Origin: Mycobacterium sp. MBM
Lineage (GTDB): Bacteria > Actinomycetota > Actinomycetes > Mycobacteriales > Mycobacteriaceae
NCBI GenBank assembly: GCA_021648845.1
Contig: JAKJHY010000009.1
Span: 1 to 64,000 of the forward strand
Direction: 5' to 3'
Length of the DNA stretch: 64,000 bases
The notes under the pieces were generated by a model that saw only the letters and a list, made by a program, of their open reading frames with translations, did not search any database and was not told the origin of the DNA. Position numbers and translations under genes: made by a program. Below, in pieces: positions 37,384-48,127 of this stretch (the first letter of the stretch is position 1; each line of letters begins with the position of its first letter).

Positions 37384-39600
37384 GTGAGCCTGCCGACTAA
37401 GAGCCGCAATGTTAACCCCTTGTTACACACCACAATTCGGAACAATGTCGTCCGTTACGACCTCCCCGCTTCACTGGTCGTCTTCCTGGTCGCGCTGCCG
37501 TTGTCCATCGGGATCGCCGTGGCATCCGGCGCCCCGGTGGTGGCCGGTCTCATCGCCGCCATCGTCGGGGGCATCGTGTGCGCCGTGGTCGGCGGTTCGC
37601 CACTGCAAGTCAGCGGTCCGGCCGCAGGCCTGACCGTCGTCGTCGCAGAGCTCGTCGCACAGTTCGGGTGGAAGGCCACGTGCGCCATCACCGCAGCGGC
37701 GGGTGTGCTGCAGATCCTGCTGGGACTGAGCCGCATCGCTCGGGCCGCGCTCGCCATCGCACCCATCGTCGTGCACGCGATGCTGGCCGGTATCGGCATC
37801 ACCATCGCCCTGCAGCAGGTGCATGTCCTCCTCGGCGGCGGCCCGCGCGGCAACGCGTGGCAGAACCTGGTGTCGCTGCCCGCCCAGTTGGCCACGCCGC
37901 AGTGGGCCACCGTACTCGTCGGCGGCCTCGTCATCGCCATCATGCTGACCTGGCGGTTCGCCCCACCCGCCGTGCGCGCTCTACCCGGTGCGCTGGTGGC
38001 GATCGTCATCGCGACCGCGGTGAGCTACCTGCCGGGCCTGGGCACCGAGCGCATCACACTCGACGAATCCGTCCTTGAGGCCATCGGGCTACCCGAGATG
38101 CCGCAGGGCAGCTGGAGCTCCATCGCCCTCGCCGTGCTCACCGTCGCCCTGATCGCCAGCGTGGAAAGCCTGCTCTCGGCAACCGCCGTGGATAAGATGC
38201 ACACCGGCCCCCGTACCGACTTCAACCGCGAACTCGTCGGCCAGGGCACCGCAAACGTGTCCTCCGGACTGCTGGGTGGTCTGCCTGTGACCGGGGTCAT
38301 CGTGCGCAGTACGGCCAATGTCGGCGCGGGCGCCAAGACCCGGGCCTCGGCCGCGTTGCACGGGGTGTGGCTGCTGGTCTTCTCGGTGCTGCTGGTCGAC
38401 ATCGTCGAGATGATCCCGATGGCCGCGCTGGCCGGACTGCTGATCGTCATCGGGGTCCAGTTGGTGAAACTCGCCCACATCGATCTGGCGCGTCGCACCG
38501 GAGAACTGTTCATCTACGGCGTCACGCTGGGCTGCGTCGTGTTCCTCAACCTTCTCGAGGGTGTGCTCATCGGACTCGTCCTGGCGATCGCCATCGCGGC
38601 CTGGCGCATCGTGCGGGTGTCGATTGTGGCCGAGGACCTGACCAGCCGGATCGGCGCGGGAGGGCCGCCGCGGTGGCATGTGGCGATCACCGGCTCATGC
38701 AGCTTCCTGGCGCTGCCACGACTGAATGCGGCGCTGTCGGAGATCCCGCACGACGCCGAGGTGTTCGTCGACCTGAACGTCGACTATCTCGATCATGCCG
38801 CCCTGGACGCGTTGCAGGAGTGGATCACCCAGCATCGCGACCGCGGCGCGGCGGTCACCGTCACCGAAACCGGGACCGCGCGAATGGAGTTCGCACATTC
38901 CCGGCCCCCGCGCCGGGACACCGAGGAGCGCCGCGTGATCGGCGCACTACGTCTGATCTGGCCGGCGCAACTGGCCGGCGGGGTAAACAGGTATAGCCAT
39001 GGGCTGGCCCCCCTGGTGCGCGCCGGGATGACCACGACGGGCACTTCACACGACCCGCACACGATGCTGCTCAGCTGCGCCGACGCCCGGATCCTGCCGA
39101 ATCTGATCACCGACAGCGCGCCCGGGGAACTGCTCAACGTGCGCAACGTCGGGAACCTGGTGGGCGCGGACCTGTCCGTCGAATCAGCGCTGAGCTACGC
39201 ACTGAACCGGCTGTCGGTGCGGACCGTCGTGATCTGCGGGCATTCGGGGTGCGATGCCATGCACGACCTGATGCATGACAGCGCCGACGGCTCGATGGGG
39301 CGCTGGTTGAACCACGGCGCGGACTCACTGGCCGCCTTCCGGGCCTACCACCCGGTCGCCGAGGCAGCGGCGAACGCCGGATTCACCGGTGCCGACCAGC
39401 TCAGTGTGGTCAACGTCGCCGTCCAGATCGATGCGGCGTGCCGACACCCGCAGGTTGCCGCACGCCTCGCCGACGGCTCGGTGAGCATCGTCGGGCTGTT
39501 CCTGGATCTGGCCACGGCGCGCCTGTATCTGGTGGATTCGGACTCGATCACCGAGATCGACCAGCACGGTGCGCCGGTGACGCTCACCACACCCAAGTAA
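37384..39600 (+). CDS. SulP transporter fused to a beta-carbonic anhydrase (Rv3273-like)
   Basis: 738 residues in two parts. The first 410 residues form a SulP-type anion transporter (LPASLVVFLVALPLSIGIA, GLTVVVAELVAQFG and further helices), followed by a short STAS-like region. The last 200 residues form a beta-carbonic anhydrase: zinc ligands in LLSCADARI (Cys, with the Asp-Arg dyad) and VICGHSGCDAM (His, Cys). Such fusions probably import bicarbonate or sulfate coupled to CO2 hydration. The GTG at 37384 is preferred to a GTG at 37363 because of the leaderless -10 spacing. The M. tuberculosis relative lies elsewhere in its genome. Confidence 0.92.
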   Translation: MSLPTKSRNVNPLLHTTIRNNVVRYDLPASLVVFLVALPLSIGIAVASGAPVVAGLIAAIVGGIVCAVVGGSPLQVSGPAAGLTVVVAELVAQFGWKATCAITAAAGVLQILLGLSRIARAALAIAPIVVHAMLAGIGITIALQQVHVLLGGGPRGNAWQNLVSLPAQLATPQWATVLVGGLVIAIMLTWRFAPPAVRALPGALVAIVIATAVSYLPGLGTERITLDESVLEAIGLPEMPQGSWSSIALAVLTVALIASVESLLSATAVDKMHTGPRTDFNRELVGQGTANVSSGLLGGLPVTGVIVRSTANVGAGAKTRASAALHGVWLLVFSVLLVDIVEMIPMAALAGLLIVIGVQLVKLAHIDLARRTGELFIYGVTLGCVVFLNLLEGVLIGLVLAIAIAAWRIVRVSIVAEDLTSRIGAGGPPRWHVAITGSCSFLALPRLNAALSEIPHDAEVFVDLNVDYLDHAALDALQEWITQHRDRGAAVTVTETGTARMEFAHSRPPRRDTEERRVIGALRLIWPAQLAGGVNRYSHGLAPLVRAGMTTTGTSHDPHTMLLSCADARILPNLITDSAPGELLNVRNVGNLVGADLSVESALSYALNRLSVRTVVICGHSGCDAMHDLMHDSADGSMGRWLNHGADSLAAFRAYHPVAEAAANAGFTGADQLSVVNVAVQIDAACRHPQVAARLADGSVSIVGLFLDLATARLYLVDSDSITEIDQHGAPVTLTTPK

Positions 39601-39639
39601 GGTGACTCGGCGAATACCGCCAGAGCCGAGGAGTAGTCC

Positions 39640-39954
39640 ATGCCCGTTGTCGTCGTCGCCACCATGACCGCCAAGCCCGAATCCGTGGACATCGTTCGCG
39701 CGGCCTGCACCGACGCCATCGCCGAGGTGCACGAGGAACCGGGTTGCCAGCTCTACTCGCTGCATGAGGCCGACGGCACCTTCGTGTTCGTGGAACAGTG
39801 GGCCGACGCCGACGCGCTCAAGACGCACGGCACCGCACCGGCCATCGGCAAGCTGTTCGGCGCCGTCGGCGAACACCTCGACGGCGCACCCGATATCAAG
39901 ATGCTGACCCCGATCGTGGCCGGGGACCCCGCCAAGGGTCAGCTGCGCGGCTAG
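39640..39954 (+). CDS. Antibiotic biosynthesis monooxygenase (ABM) domain protein, Rv2749-like
   Basis: A 104-residue dimeric alpha-beta barrel protein. ABM/YgiN-type features are [49 protein letters not shown] and a C-terminal [15 protein letters not shown] strand. Family members include quinol monooxygenases; activity here is unproven. The ATG follows GAGGAGTAGTCC. Located just before the SDR gene with an 8-bp gap, as in M. tuberculosis. Confidence 0.82.
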   Translation: MPVVVVATMTAKPESVDIVRAACTDAIAEVHEEPGCQLYSLHEADGTFVFVEQWADADALKTHGTAPAIGKLFGAVGEHLDGAPDIKMLTPIVAGDPAKGQLRG

Positions 39955-39961
39955 GCACCCA

Positions 39962-40780
39962 GTGGGATCGCTCACCGGCAAGCTCGCGTTCATCACCGGG
40001 GCCGCGCGCGGGCAGGGACGCGCGCACGCCGTGAAGCTGGCGTCCGAGGGCGCCGACATCATTGCCGTCGACCTGTGCGACCAGATCGCCTCCGTGCCCT
40101 ACCCGTTGGCCGACCCCGAGGACCTGACCGCCACGGTCAAGCTCGTCGAGGAGACGGGAGCGCGCATCTACGCCGCCGAAGCCGATGTGCGTGATCGCGA
40201 TGCGCTCAAGAGCGCGCTGCGGGCCGGCACCGATGCACTCGGCGACCGGCTCGACATCGTGATCGCCAACGCCGGGATCGCGCCGATGGCGGGCGAGGAC
40301 GCCTGGCAGGACGTGATCGACGTGAACCTCACCGGCGTCTACAACACCGTGGACGTGGCGTACAAGCCGATGGTGAAGTTCGGCAACGGCGGTTCGATCG
40401 TGCTGACCAGTTCGGTGGCCGGACTGGTCGGTCTCGGGTCCCCGATTGCCGGCTCGGTCGGCTATGCAGCCGCCAAACACGGCATCGTCGGACTGATGCG
40501 GGTGTATGCGAATGTGTTGGCGCAGTTCAATATCCGGGTGAACTCGATCCACCCGGCCGGGGTGGACACCCCGATGATCGACAATGATTTCACCCGCAGC
40601 TGGTTGGAAGGGATGGCCCAGCAGGCCCAGCACGGGCCGGATATGTCCAATGCCCTACCGGTGCAGACGCTGACCGTCGACGACATCGCCAATGCGGTGC
40701 TGTTTCTGGTCTCCGATGCCGGACGGTACGTCACAGGGGTCACGCTGCCGCTGGACGCCGGATACGTCAACAAGCGCTAG
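39962..40780 (+). CDS. Mycofactocin-coupled SDR family oxidoreductase (Rv2750-like)
   Basis: A 272-residue short-chain dehydrogenase. The nucleotide motif is [21 protein letters not shown] with an inserted segment ([18 protein letters not shown]) typical of the mycofactocin-associated SDR subfamily, which holds its NAD cofactor tightly. The catalytic residues are in [11 protein letters not shown] and [12 protein letters not shown] (YxxxK), and the C-terminus is [17 protein letters not shown] start. No mycofactocin synthesis genes are nearby. The alcohol substrate is unknown. Confidence 0.88.
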   Translation: MGSLTGKLAFITGAARGQGRAHAVKLASEGADIIAVDLCDQIASVPYPLADPEDLTATVKLVEETGARIYAAEADVRDRDALKSALRAGTDALGDRLDIVIANAGIAPMAGEDAWQDVIDVNLTGVYNTVDVAYKPMVKFGNGGSIVLTSSVAGLVGLGSPIAGSVGYAAAKHGIVGLMRVYANVLAQFNIRVNSIHPAGVDTPMIDNDFTRSWLEGMAQQAQHGPDMSNALPVQTLTVDDIANAVLFLVSDAGRYVTGVTLPLDAGYVNKR

Positions 40781-41651
40781 TGGCGGCGAACCCGGCTGCG
40801 CAGACGGCCTTCGGGCCGATGGTGCTCGCCGCCATCGAGCACAACGAGGCCCCCGAGCGGCGCCTGGTCGACGACGATCTGGCCGCGTCCTTCCTGCCCG
40901 CCCGGCTGCGCGCGGTGACCCGGCTGACCCGGTCGGCACCGATTCGCGCAGCCGTGATCGCGGCATCCGAGCGTGCCGGGCCGGGCCTGTGGGCCAGCAT
41001 CGCCTGCCGGAAGCGGTTCATCGACGAGCGGATCTCCGATCCGGCCGGCGAAATCGACGCGGTGGTGATCCTCGGCTCCGGGATGGACACCCGGCCCTAC
41101 CGGATCGCCAGGTACAGCGACCTGCCGGTGTTCGAACTCGACCAGCACGTGAACATCGAACGCAAGATCGCCGCAGTACGCCGTGCGCTGGGCGCCGTAC
41201 CCGCGTCGGTACATCTGGCGGGTATCGATTTCGAGCATGACGATGTGATGACGGTACTGGCCGCCAACGGGTTTCGCGATACCGGGCGCACGCTGTTCGT
41301 CTGGGAAGGTGTCACCCAATACCTCACCCCGCAAGCCCTGCACGGCACGTTCGAGCAGCTGCGGGCCGTTGCACCGGGCAGCCGGCTGATCTTCACCTAC
41401 GTACGGCAGGACTTCATCGACGGGACGAATCTGCACGGTGCAGAAGCCGTCTACCGAAGGTTCCGGCGGCGCAGTCAGGTTTGGAAATCCGGTCTGGAAC
41501 CCGAACGCGTCGAGGAGATGGTGCGTGGGTACGGCTGGGCCGTGATCGAACAGGCAGGACCGAGCTACTACCGCGACCTCTACATCCGGCCGACCGGCCG
41601 CACGATCAGCGCCTCGCCCATCGAATGGACGGCGCTGGCCGTGCGTACGGA

Positions 41652-41655
<4 letters not shown>
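40780..41655 (+). CDS. SAM-dependent methyltransferase, Rv2751 / leucine carboxyl-methyltransferase-like family
   Basis: A 291-residue class I methyltransferase of the large mycobacterial putative SAM-methyltransferase family. Motif I is VVILGSGMDTRPYRI, followed by FELDQHVNIERK, and later TLFVWEGVTQYLTPQAL. It starts at a GTG sharing one base with the SDR stop. It shares a CTAG with the convergent rnj stop. Substrate unknown. Confidence 0.88.
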
Positions 41656-44296
<2,641 letters not shown>

Positions 44297-44308
44297 TTAG
44301 AGTGCCGC

Positions 44309-44878
44309 ATGAGCCTCCCCCGCCGCCTGCTCGATGTCATCGACCTCGACATTCTGCCGCTGACCGAGGCCGGCGTGGCCGTCGGCAACAAGGTGTTCGG
44401 GGCGGCGATCCTGCGCAAATCCGACCTGTCGGTGGTGGTGGCCGGCACCAATGCCGAGACCGTCAATCCGCTCTGGCACGGCGAGGTGCACACCCTCAAG
44501 CAGTTCTACGAGATCCCCCACCGCCCGCCCACCGCGGATCTGGTGTTCCTGTCCACGCATGAGCCGTGCACCATGTGCATGTCGGCGATCACCTGGGCCG
44601 GGTTCGACAACTTCTACTACTTCTTCAGCCACGAGGATTCCCGGGACAGCTTCGCCATCCCGCACGATCTGCGGATCCTGCGCGAGGTGTTCGGGCTGGA
44701 GCCCGGTGGCTACCGCCGCACTAATGCGTTCTGGACGGCGTACTCGATCTCCGAGCTGGTCGATGCCGAGGACGAACCGGAACTGCGCGCCCAGCAGGCG
44801 CGGATCACCGAGCGGTACGCGGCTCTGTCGCAGCGGTACCAGGACAGCAAGGGCGACAACGCTATTCCGTTGAGCTGA
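44309..44878 (+). CDS. Nucleoside/cytidine deaminase-like protein
   Basis: 189 residues with the cytidine deaminase fold zinc motifs: HGE in PLWHGEVHTLKQFYE and PCxxC in HEPCTMCMSAITWAG. Substrate unknown; the spacing resembles tRNA/guanine deaminase relatives but the rest differs. The ATG at 44309 (MSLPRRLLDV) is 5 nt from TAGAGT; the frame upstream to 43691 lies antisense to dapA. It borders the WXG100 cassette. Confidence 0.82.
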   Translation: MSLPRRLLDVIDLDILPLTEAGVAVGNKVFGAAILRKSDLSVVVAGTNAETVNPLWHGEVHTLKQFYEIPHRPPTADLVFLSTHEPCTMCMSAITWAGFDNFYYFFSHEDSRDSFAIPHDLRILREVFGLEPGGYRRTNAFWTAYSISELVDAEDEPELRAQQARITERYAALSQRYQDSKGDNAIPLS

Positions 44879-44941
44879 GCCAAGGGCACGAAACCGAGGC
44901 GTCGGCCGAAATTCGTGTCGAGGCAGACCTGCGGGCCGCAC

Positions 44942-44947
44942 TACGCT
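44942..44947 (+). promoter_or_regulatory. Candidate -10 element for the WXG100 cassette
   Basis: TACGCT lies 7 nt before the GTG at 44955 and there is no ribosome binding site. This suggests a leaderless mRNA starting the four-gene cassette. Confidence 0.45.
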
Positions 44948-44954
44948 GGATCTT

Positions 44955-45269
44955 GTGGCTGGTTACCTCGAGGTCGATACGGATGCCGCGTTCAGTACCT
45001 CGCGTTCGGTGAGCGCGGACGCCGAGGAACTGCGCGAAGGTGTGGCTGAGCTTTCACACGAATGGGCGAATGTGTCACGTGGTTGGTCTGGCGCCGCCGC
45101 GTCCGCATACTCGCCGTTGTTCCAGGAATGGCAAGAGGGTGCTGCAAGGCTTGTCGAATCGCTTGCCGAGTCGGCGAACCTACTCGCCGAAGCTGCGGTC
45201 CGCTACCAGCATCAAGACACCGCCTCGTCTGAGTCCGTCGACGCGACGGCCCGACAGATGGGGCTCTGA
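44955..45269 (+). CDS. WXG100 family (ESAT-6-like) protein 1
   Basis: A 104-residue helical hairpin protein of the type VII secretion WXG100 family. The W-x-G turn is WSG in VSRGWSGAAASAYS (near residue 45), with flanking amphipathic helices (SADAEELREGVAELSHEW, AARLVESLAESANLLAEAAVRYQ). No signal peptide. The stop shares one base with the next start. Probably a chaperone or secretion partner for the toxin downstream; no ESX machinery genes are in the window. Confidence 0.88.
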   Translation: MAGYLEVDTDAAFSTSRSVSADAEELREGVAELSHEWANVSRGWSGAAASAYSPLFQEWQEGAARLVESLAESANLLAEAAVRYQHQDTASSESVDATARQMGL

Positions 45270-45553
45270 TGCGCTACCGGGTCGAACTCGACGAACTCCT
45301 GACCTTTGTCGACAGACTGGAGTCGTTCGGAAAGCGCGCCGAAGCCATCGCTGCTCGGGTCGATAGCCAGGTGGCAGACCTTCACTCAAGCTGGTCTGGC
45401 GACGCGGCGACCGCTCACCGCGCCCAACACGACGAATGGATCGCTGCCGCGGCACAGATGCGGGAGGCGGTGATCGACCTTCGTACAGCGGCACACACCG
45501 CGCACCAGAACTACACCGATGCCGCGCGCCTCAACGTCGAGATGCTGTCATGA
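45269..45553 (+). CDS. WXG100 family (ESAT-6-like) protein 2
   Basis: A 94-residue second WXG100 protein. The turn is WSG in LHSSWSGDAATAHRAQHDEW, with helices on both sides (LLTFVDRLESFGKRAEAIAARV, AAQMREAVIDLRTAAHTAHQNY). It likely pairs with protein 1 as a heterodimer. Its stop overlaps the ATG of the toxin reading frame (ATGA at 45550). Confidence 0.88.
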   Translation: MRYRVELDELLTFVDRLESFGKRAEAIAARVDSQVADLHSSWSGDAATAHRAQHDEWIAAAAQMREAVIDLRTAAHTAHQNYTDAARLNVEMLS

Positions 45554-46848
45554 CAGTCCAGGACGTTGATCCGGAAACCTTCTACGGCGTCGGGGCACGG
45601 CTGTTCGAACTGGCCGGCGACATGTATGACGCGTTCCAGATCAACGTCACGATTCTCGGTGACACCGGGGCCATGGCCGGTAGCGACGATGCCGGCACCG
45701 CATGAGCACAGTCGTACGACGCGCGCGTCGGTGAAGTGCTGGGAGCCGTCAATGACCTGACGTTGGCCCTGGAGAACTACGGCGGCGTCATCGTTCAGGC
45801 TGGGTACAACCATGCCGTCGCGGAGCACAACGCCACCCCGGGCGCAGGGGCCCCACCGATGAAGCCGGCCGAACCCGTCAGCGTCGCGGGCATCCTGTCC
45901 GCGCCGCCGTCGGCCGGCGGGCCAGGCAAGGGTCTGGTCGACAACGCCATCGGCCTGGCCGACCAGGTCGGTGTTCCGGTGCCCGACGGCGACACCGAGA
46001 AGATCGACAAAGCGGCCCAGGCATGGGATCGGCTGGCGACGGTCTACCAGACGACGGCGGTCGTCGAAGCTCTGGAAGTGAACGCCCGCCGGTTCAACGA
46101 CACGAAGTCACCCGAAGTGGAGTTCATCGGCCGGGACCTGCTCGAGTTGCGCGATGCCACCAGGGTGATTCTGGACAGCTGCGCCGAATTGTCGCAGTCC
46201 TGCAACGACTATCGAACTGCCCTCGACGACCTCCGGAACGACATTGGCGGAATTCTCGAGGATCTGGCAATCGAGTTAGGCGCCACAGCCGCGATCGGCA
46301 TCGCGGCATCCTTTGTCACCTTCGGCGTCGGGGCGGTGGCCGCCACCGCGAAGGCCGCACACACGATCACCAAGTTCGCAAAGATCATCGGGATCGCAGT
46401 GACGTCCTGGAAACTGACCAAGAACATCAGTAAGGGTGTGCAGAAGATTGCGGACATCGCGAAGATCCGAAAGCAGTTGGAGCGCATCAAGAATCTTGGG
46501 CGAAAAGACAAAGGGGAGGCACCGAAGCCACCTCCACCGAAGAAGTTCCCGCCCGATGAAGCGAACGACAAAGTGCCACCGGAATGGGGTCCCGGAAACC
46601 CCAACAAGAAGGGGGTCGGACAGCGTTGGGAAGATCCCTCAAATCCTGGCAACGGAATCAGGATTGACGAGGGCAACCCGAACCACTCGCTGCCTTCCCA
46701 GCAGCAAGACCACGTAATCGTCCGAGTGAATGGACAGGTGATCGGACGCGACGGGCAACCCATCACCGGTTCGATCCAGGACAATGCAGAAATGGCCCAC
46801 ATTCCGTTGGAAGAGTGGTTGAAGTGGACAAATTGGAGCCATCCATGA
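45550..46848 (+). pseudogene. Polymorphic toxin of the WXG/T7SS type, interrupted by an in-frame TGA
   Basis: A 432-codon frame with a single TGA at 45703-45705. Residues 1-51 (MTVQDVDPETFYGVGARLFE onward) end SDDAGTA, and the same frame continues AQSYDARVGEVLGAVNDLTL. Homologous N-terminal domains that I recall have Trp here (GTAWAxSYD), so TGG has become TGA. Next come a helical region, a hydrophobic stretch (AIGIAASFVTFGVGAVAATA), a Pro/Lys linker (KPPPPKKFPPDE), and a C-terminal domain of about 85 residues (GQRWEDPSNPGNGIRI, AHIPLEEWLKW) that looks like a toxin tip. A restart at GTG 45736 would give a 370-residue piece lacking the N-terminus. The immunity gene follows. Sequencing error is the main alternative. 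Confidence 0.8.
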
Positions 46849-47213
46849 CAGGTGTGAAGTTCCCCGCGATGAGGCAGCAGACTATGACTGCTCTAGCCGG
46901 ATTGGCTGACCGTGAATATCAGCAGCGAGTCTGGGTAGCACGCGAATACCCACGCGAAGGTTTCTACGATGACCTGACTTTGAACGTCAACACCCTGTAC
47001 GACATGGTCCTGCCCGATCCGCAGGCCAGGCTTGGCGTGGTACTCCTCAACGAAACTGAGGTCGCGCTGTTGAGCGCTCTGGAACAGGTTCTCGGACCAT
47101 TGGTCGACGATCTCCGCGACGCGCCCGACCAGCAGTACTTGTCGGACCCGCGGTGGAATGACGTCGTCAATGCCGCGGGCTCTGCACTGTCCGCCATGAA
47201 GGCAAACGACTGA
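46845..47213 (+). CDS. SCO4402-family protein, probable immunity protein
   Basis: A 122-residue acidic cytoplasmic protein (MTALAGLADREYQQRVWVAR, LYDMVLPDPQARLGVVLLNE, DPRWNDVVNAAGSALSAM). I recall this family as SCO4402-like, often beside polymorphic toxins in actinobacteria. Its ATG overlaps the toxin stop by 4 nt (ATGA), the typical toxin-immunity layout. An in-frame GTG at 46815 is inside the toxin gene and less likely. The gene is intact although the toxin is broken. Confidence 0.78.
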   Translation: MTGVKFPAMRQQTMTALAGLADREYQQRVWVAREYPREGFYDDLTLNVNTLYDMVLPDPQARLGVVLLNETEVALLSALEQVLGPLVDDLRDAPDQQYLSDPRWNDVVNAAGSALSAMKAND

Positions 47214-47321
47214 ACGACCTTTCCCCGGTCTCGCCGAGATACGCACAATGGTTGTTCAGGGCGCCGGTAGCGCGACCATTACGCGTGATTCGGCGCTGTG
47301 CACGTGACTAGCAATAACGCA

Positions 47322-48044
47322 CTACGCCGTCCGCAGGTACTCCGAGCCCCCCACGTAGACGATCCCGGGGTGGTACTTGGACTGGGCCGCCCCGGCGATG
47401 GCCGCGGCGAACTCGTCGGTCGAGGGCAGCGGGGCGCTGCGGCGCGGCTCCAGCGCGGGGCCCTGAAGCCGGGTCAACACGTTGGTGCCGTCGATCATGT
47501 CACCGGAGACCACCGTGAAATGGATTCCCCGGCGCTGGAATTCGTGGCGCATGCCGTACATCGCGGTCTCGCCGGCACGCATGCTCGCCGCGATCGGGGC
47601 GTACCCCATCGGCACCGCCTTGTGCGGGTAGAAGTGCGCCTGGTGGCTGGTGACGAACACGACGCGGGCACCCTCCGGCATCAGCGGCAACGCCAGCGTG
47701 ACGAGGCGTCGCTGGGCATCGCGGTTGAGCCGCATCGCGTAGGCCGGGTCGGCGTCCCGTTCCAGCCCGCCGGACGCGTTGAGCACCAGGGTGTCCAGCC
47801 GGCCGAAACGCTGGCGGATGCCGGCGAGCATCGCCTCGGCCGCGGATTCCTCGGAGATATCGGCGGCGACGGCCGACGCGTGACCCCCGGCGTCGCGGAT
47901 GGCGTCGGCCACGGCGTGCGCCCGGCCCGCCTTCTCCCGGTAGTTGACCACCACGTGGGTACCCGGGTGGGCGAGCTGGTGTGCGACCTCCGCACCGATG
48001 CCACGGGATGCGCTGGTCACCAGGGCGATGTGTGGTTCGTGCAT
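47322..48044 (-). CDS. SDR family oxidoreductase with a non-canonical active site
   Basis: 240 residues. The Rossmann motif is LVTSASRGIGAEVAHQLA and the NNAG-like strand reads LVLNASGGLERD. After the Ser position (VVFVTSHQAHF) the catalytic block reads GYAPIAASMRAGETA; the lysine of YxxxK is absent (Ala at that position, and Met where relatives have SKxAGE). The enzyme may work differently or be inactive. The ATG start is at 48044. The AT-rich segment upstream (48098-48125) probably holds its promoter. The 108 bp before the stop (47214-47321) contain no feature that I can support. Confidence 0.78.
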   Translation of the reverse strand: MHEPHIALVTSASRGIGAEVAHQLAHPGTHVVVNYREKAGRAHAVADAIRDAGGHASAVAADISEESAAEAMLAGIRQRFGRLDTLVLNASGGLERDADPAYAMRLNRDAQRRLVTLALPLMPEGARVVFVTSHQAHFYPHKAVPMGYAPIAASMRAGETAMYGMRHEFQRRGIHFTVVSGDMIDGTNVLTRLQGPALEPRRSAPLPSTDEFAAAIAGAAQSKYHPGIVYVGGSEYLRTA

Positions 48045-48097
48045 GTTTGGGTCCTTTCACCAGGCCGTCACGTCACGTACCCGGCCCACGGTACACC

Positions 48098-48125
48098 CAA
48101 TTTAAGAAAAATAAGAGTTCTTTAA
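48098..48125. promoter_or_regulatory. AT-rich imperfect inverted repeat upstream of the SDR gene
   Basis: TTTAAGAA and TTCTTTAA flank an AT-rich centre, in sharp contrast to the GC-rich surroundings. It is probably the promoter or operator region of the leftward SDR gene, lying 54 bp from its ATG and 2 bp beyond the stop of the diguanylate cyclase gene. Confidence 0.4.
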
Positions 48126-48127
48126 GG

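Noticed and set aside
45736..46848. Independent 370-residue gene starting at GTG 45736
   Set aside because: The frame is continuous with the upstream 51 codons and the break is a single TGA; there is no ribosome site, so a broken single gene is the simpler reading.
47214..47321. Terminator or attachment site downstream of the immunity gene
   Set aside because: Only a 4-bp GCGC stem was found and no direct repeat flanking the cassette was recognised by eye.
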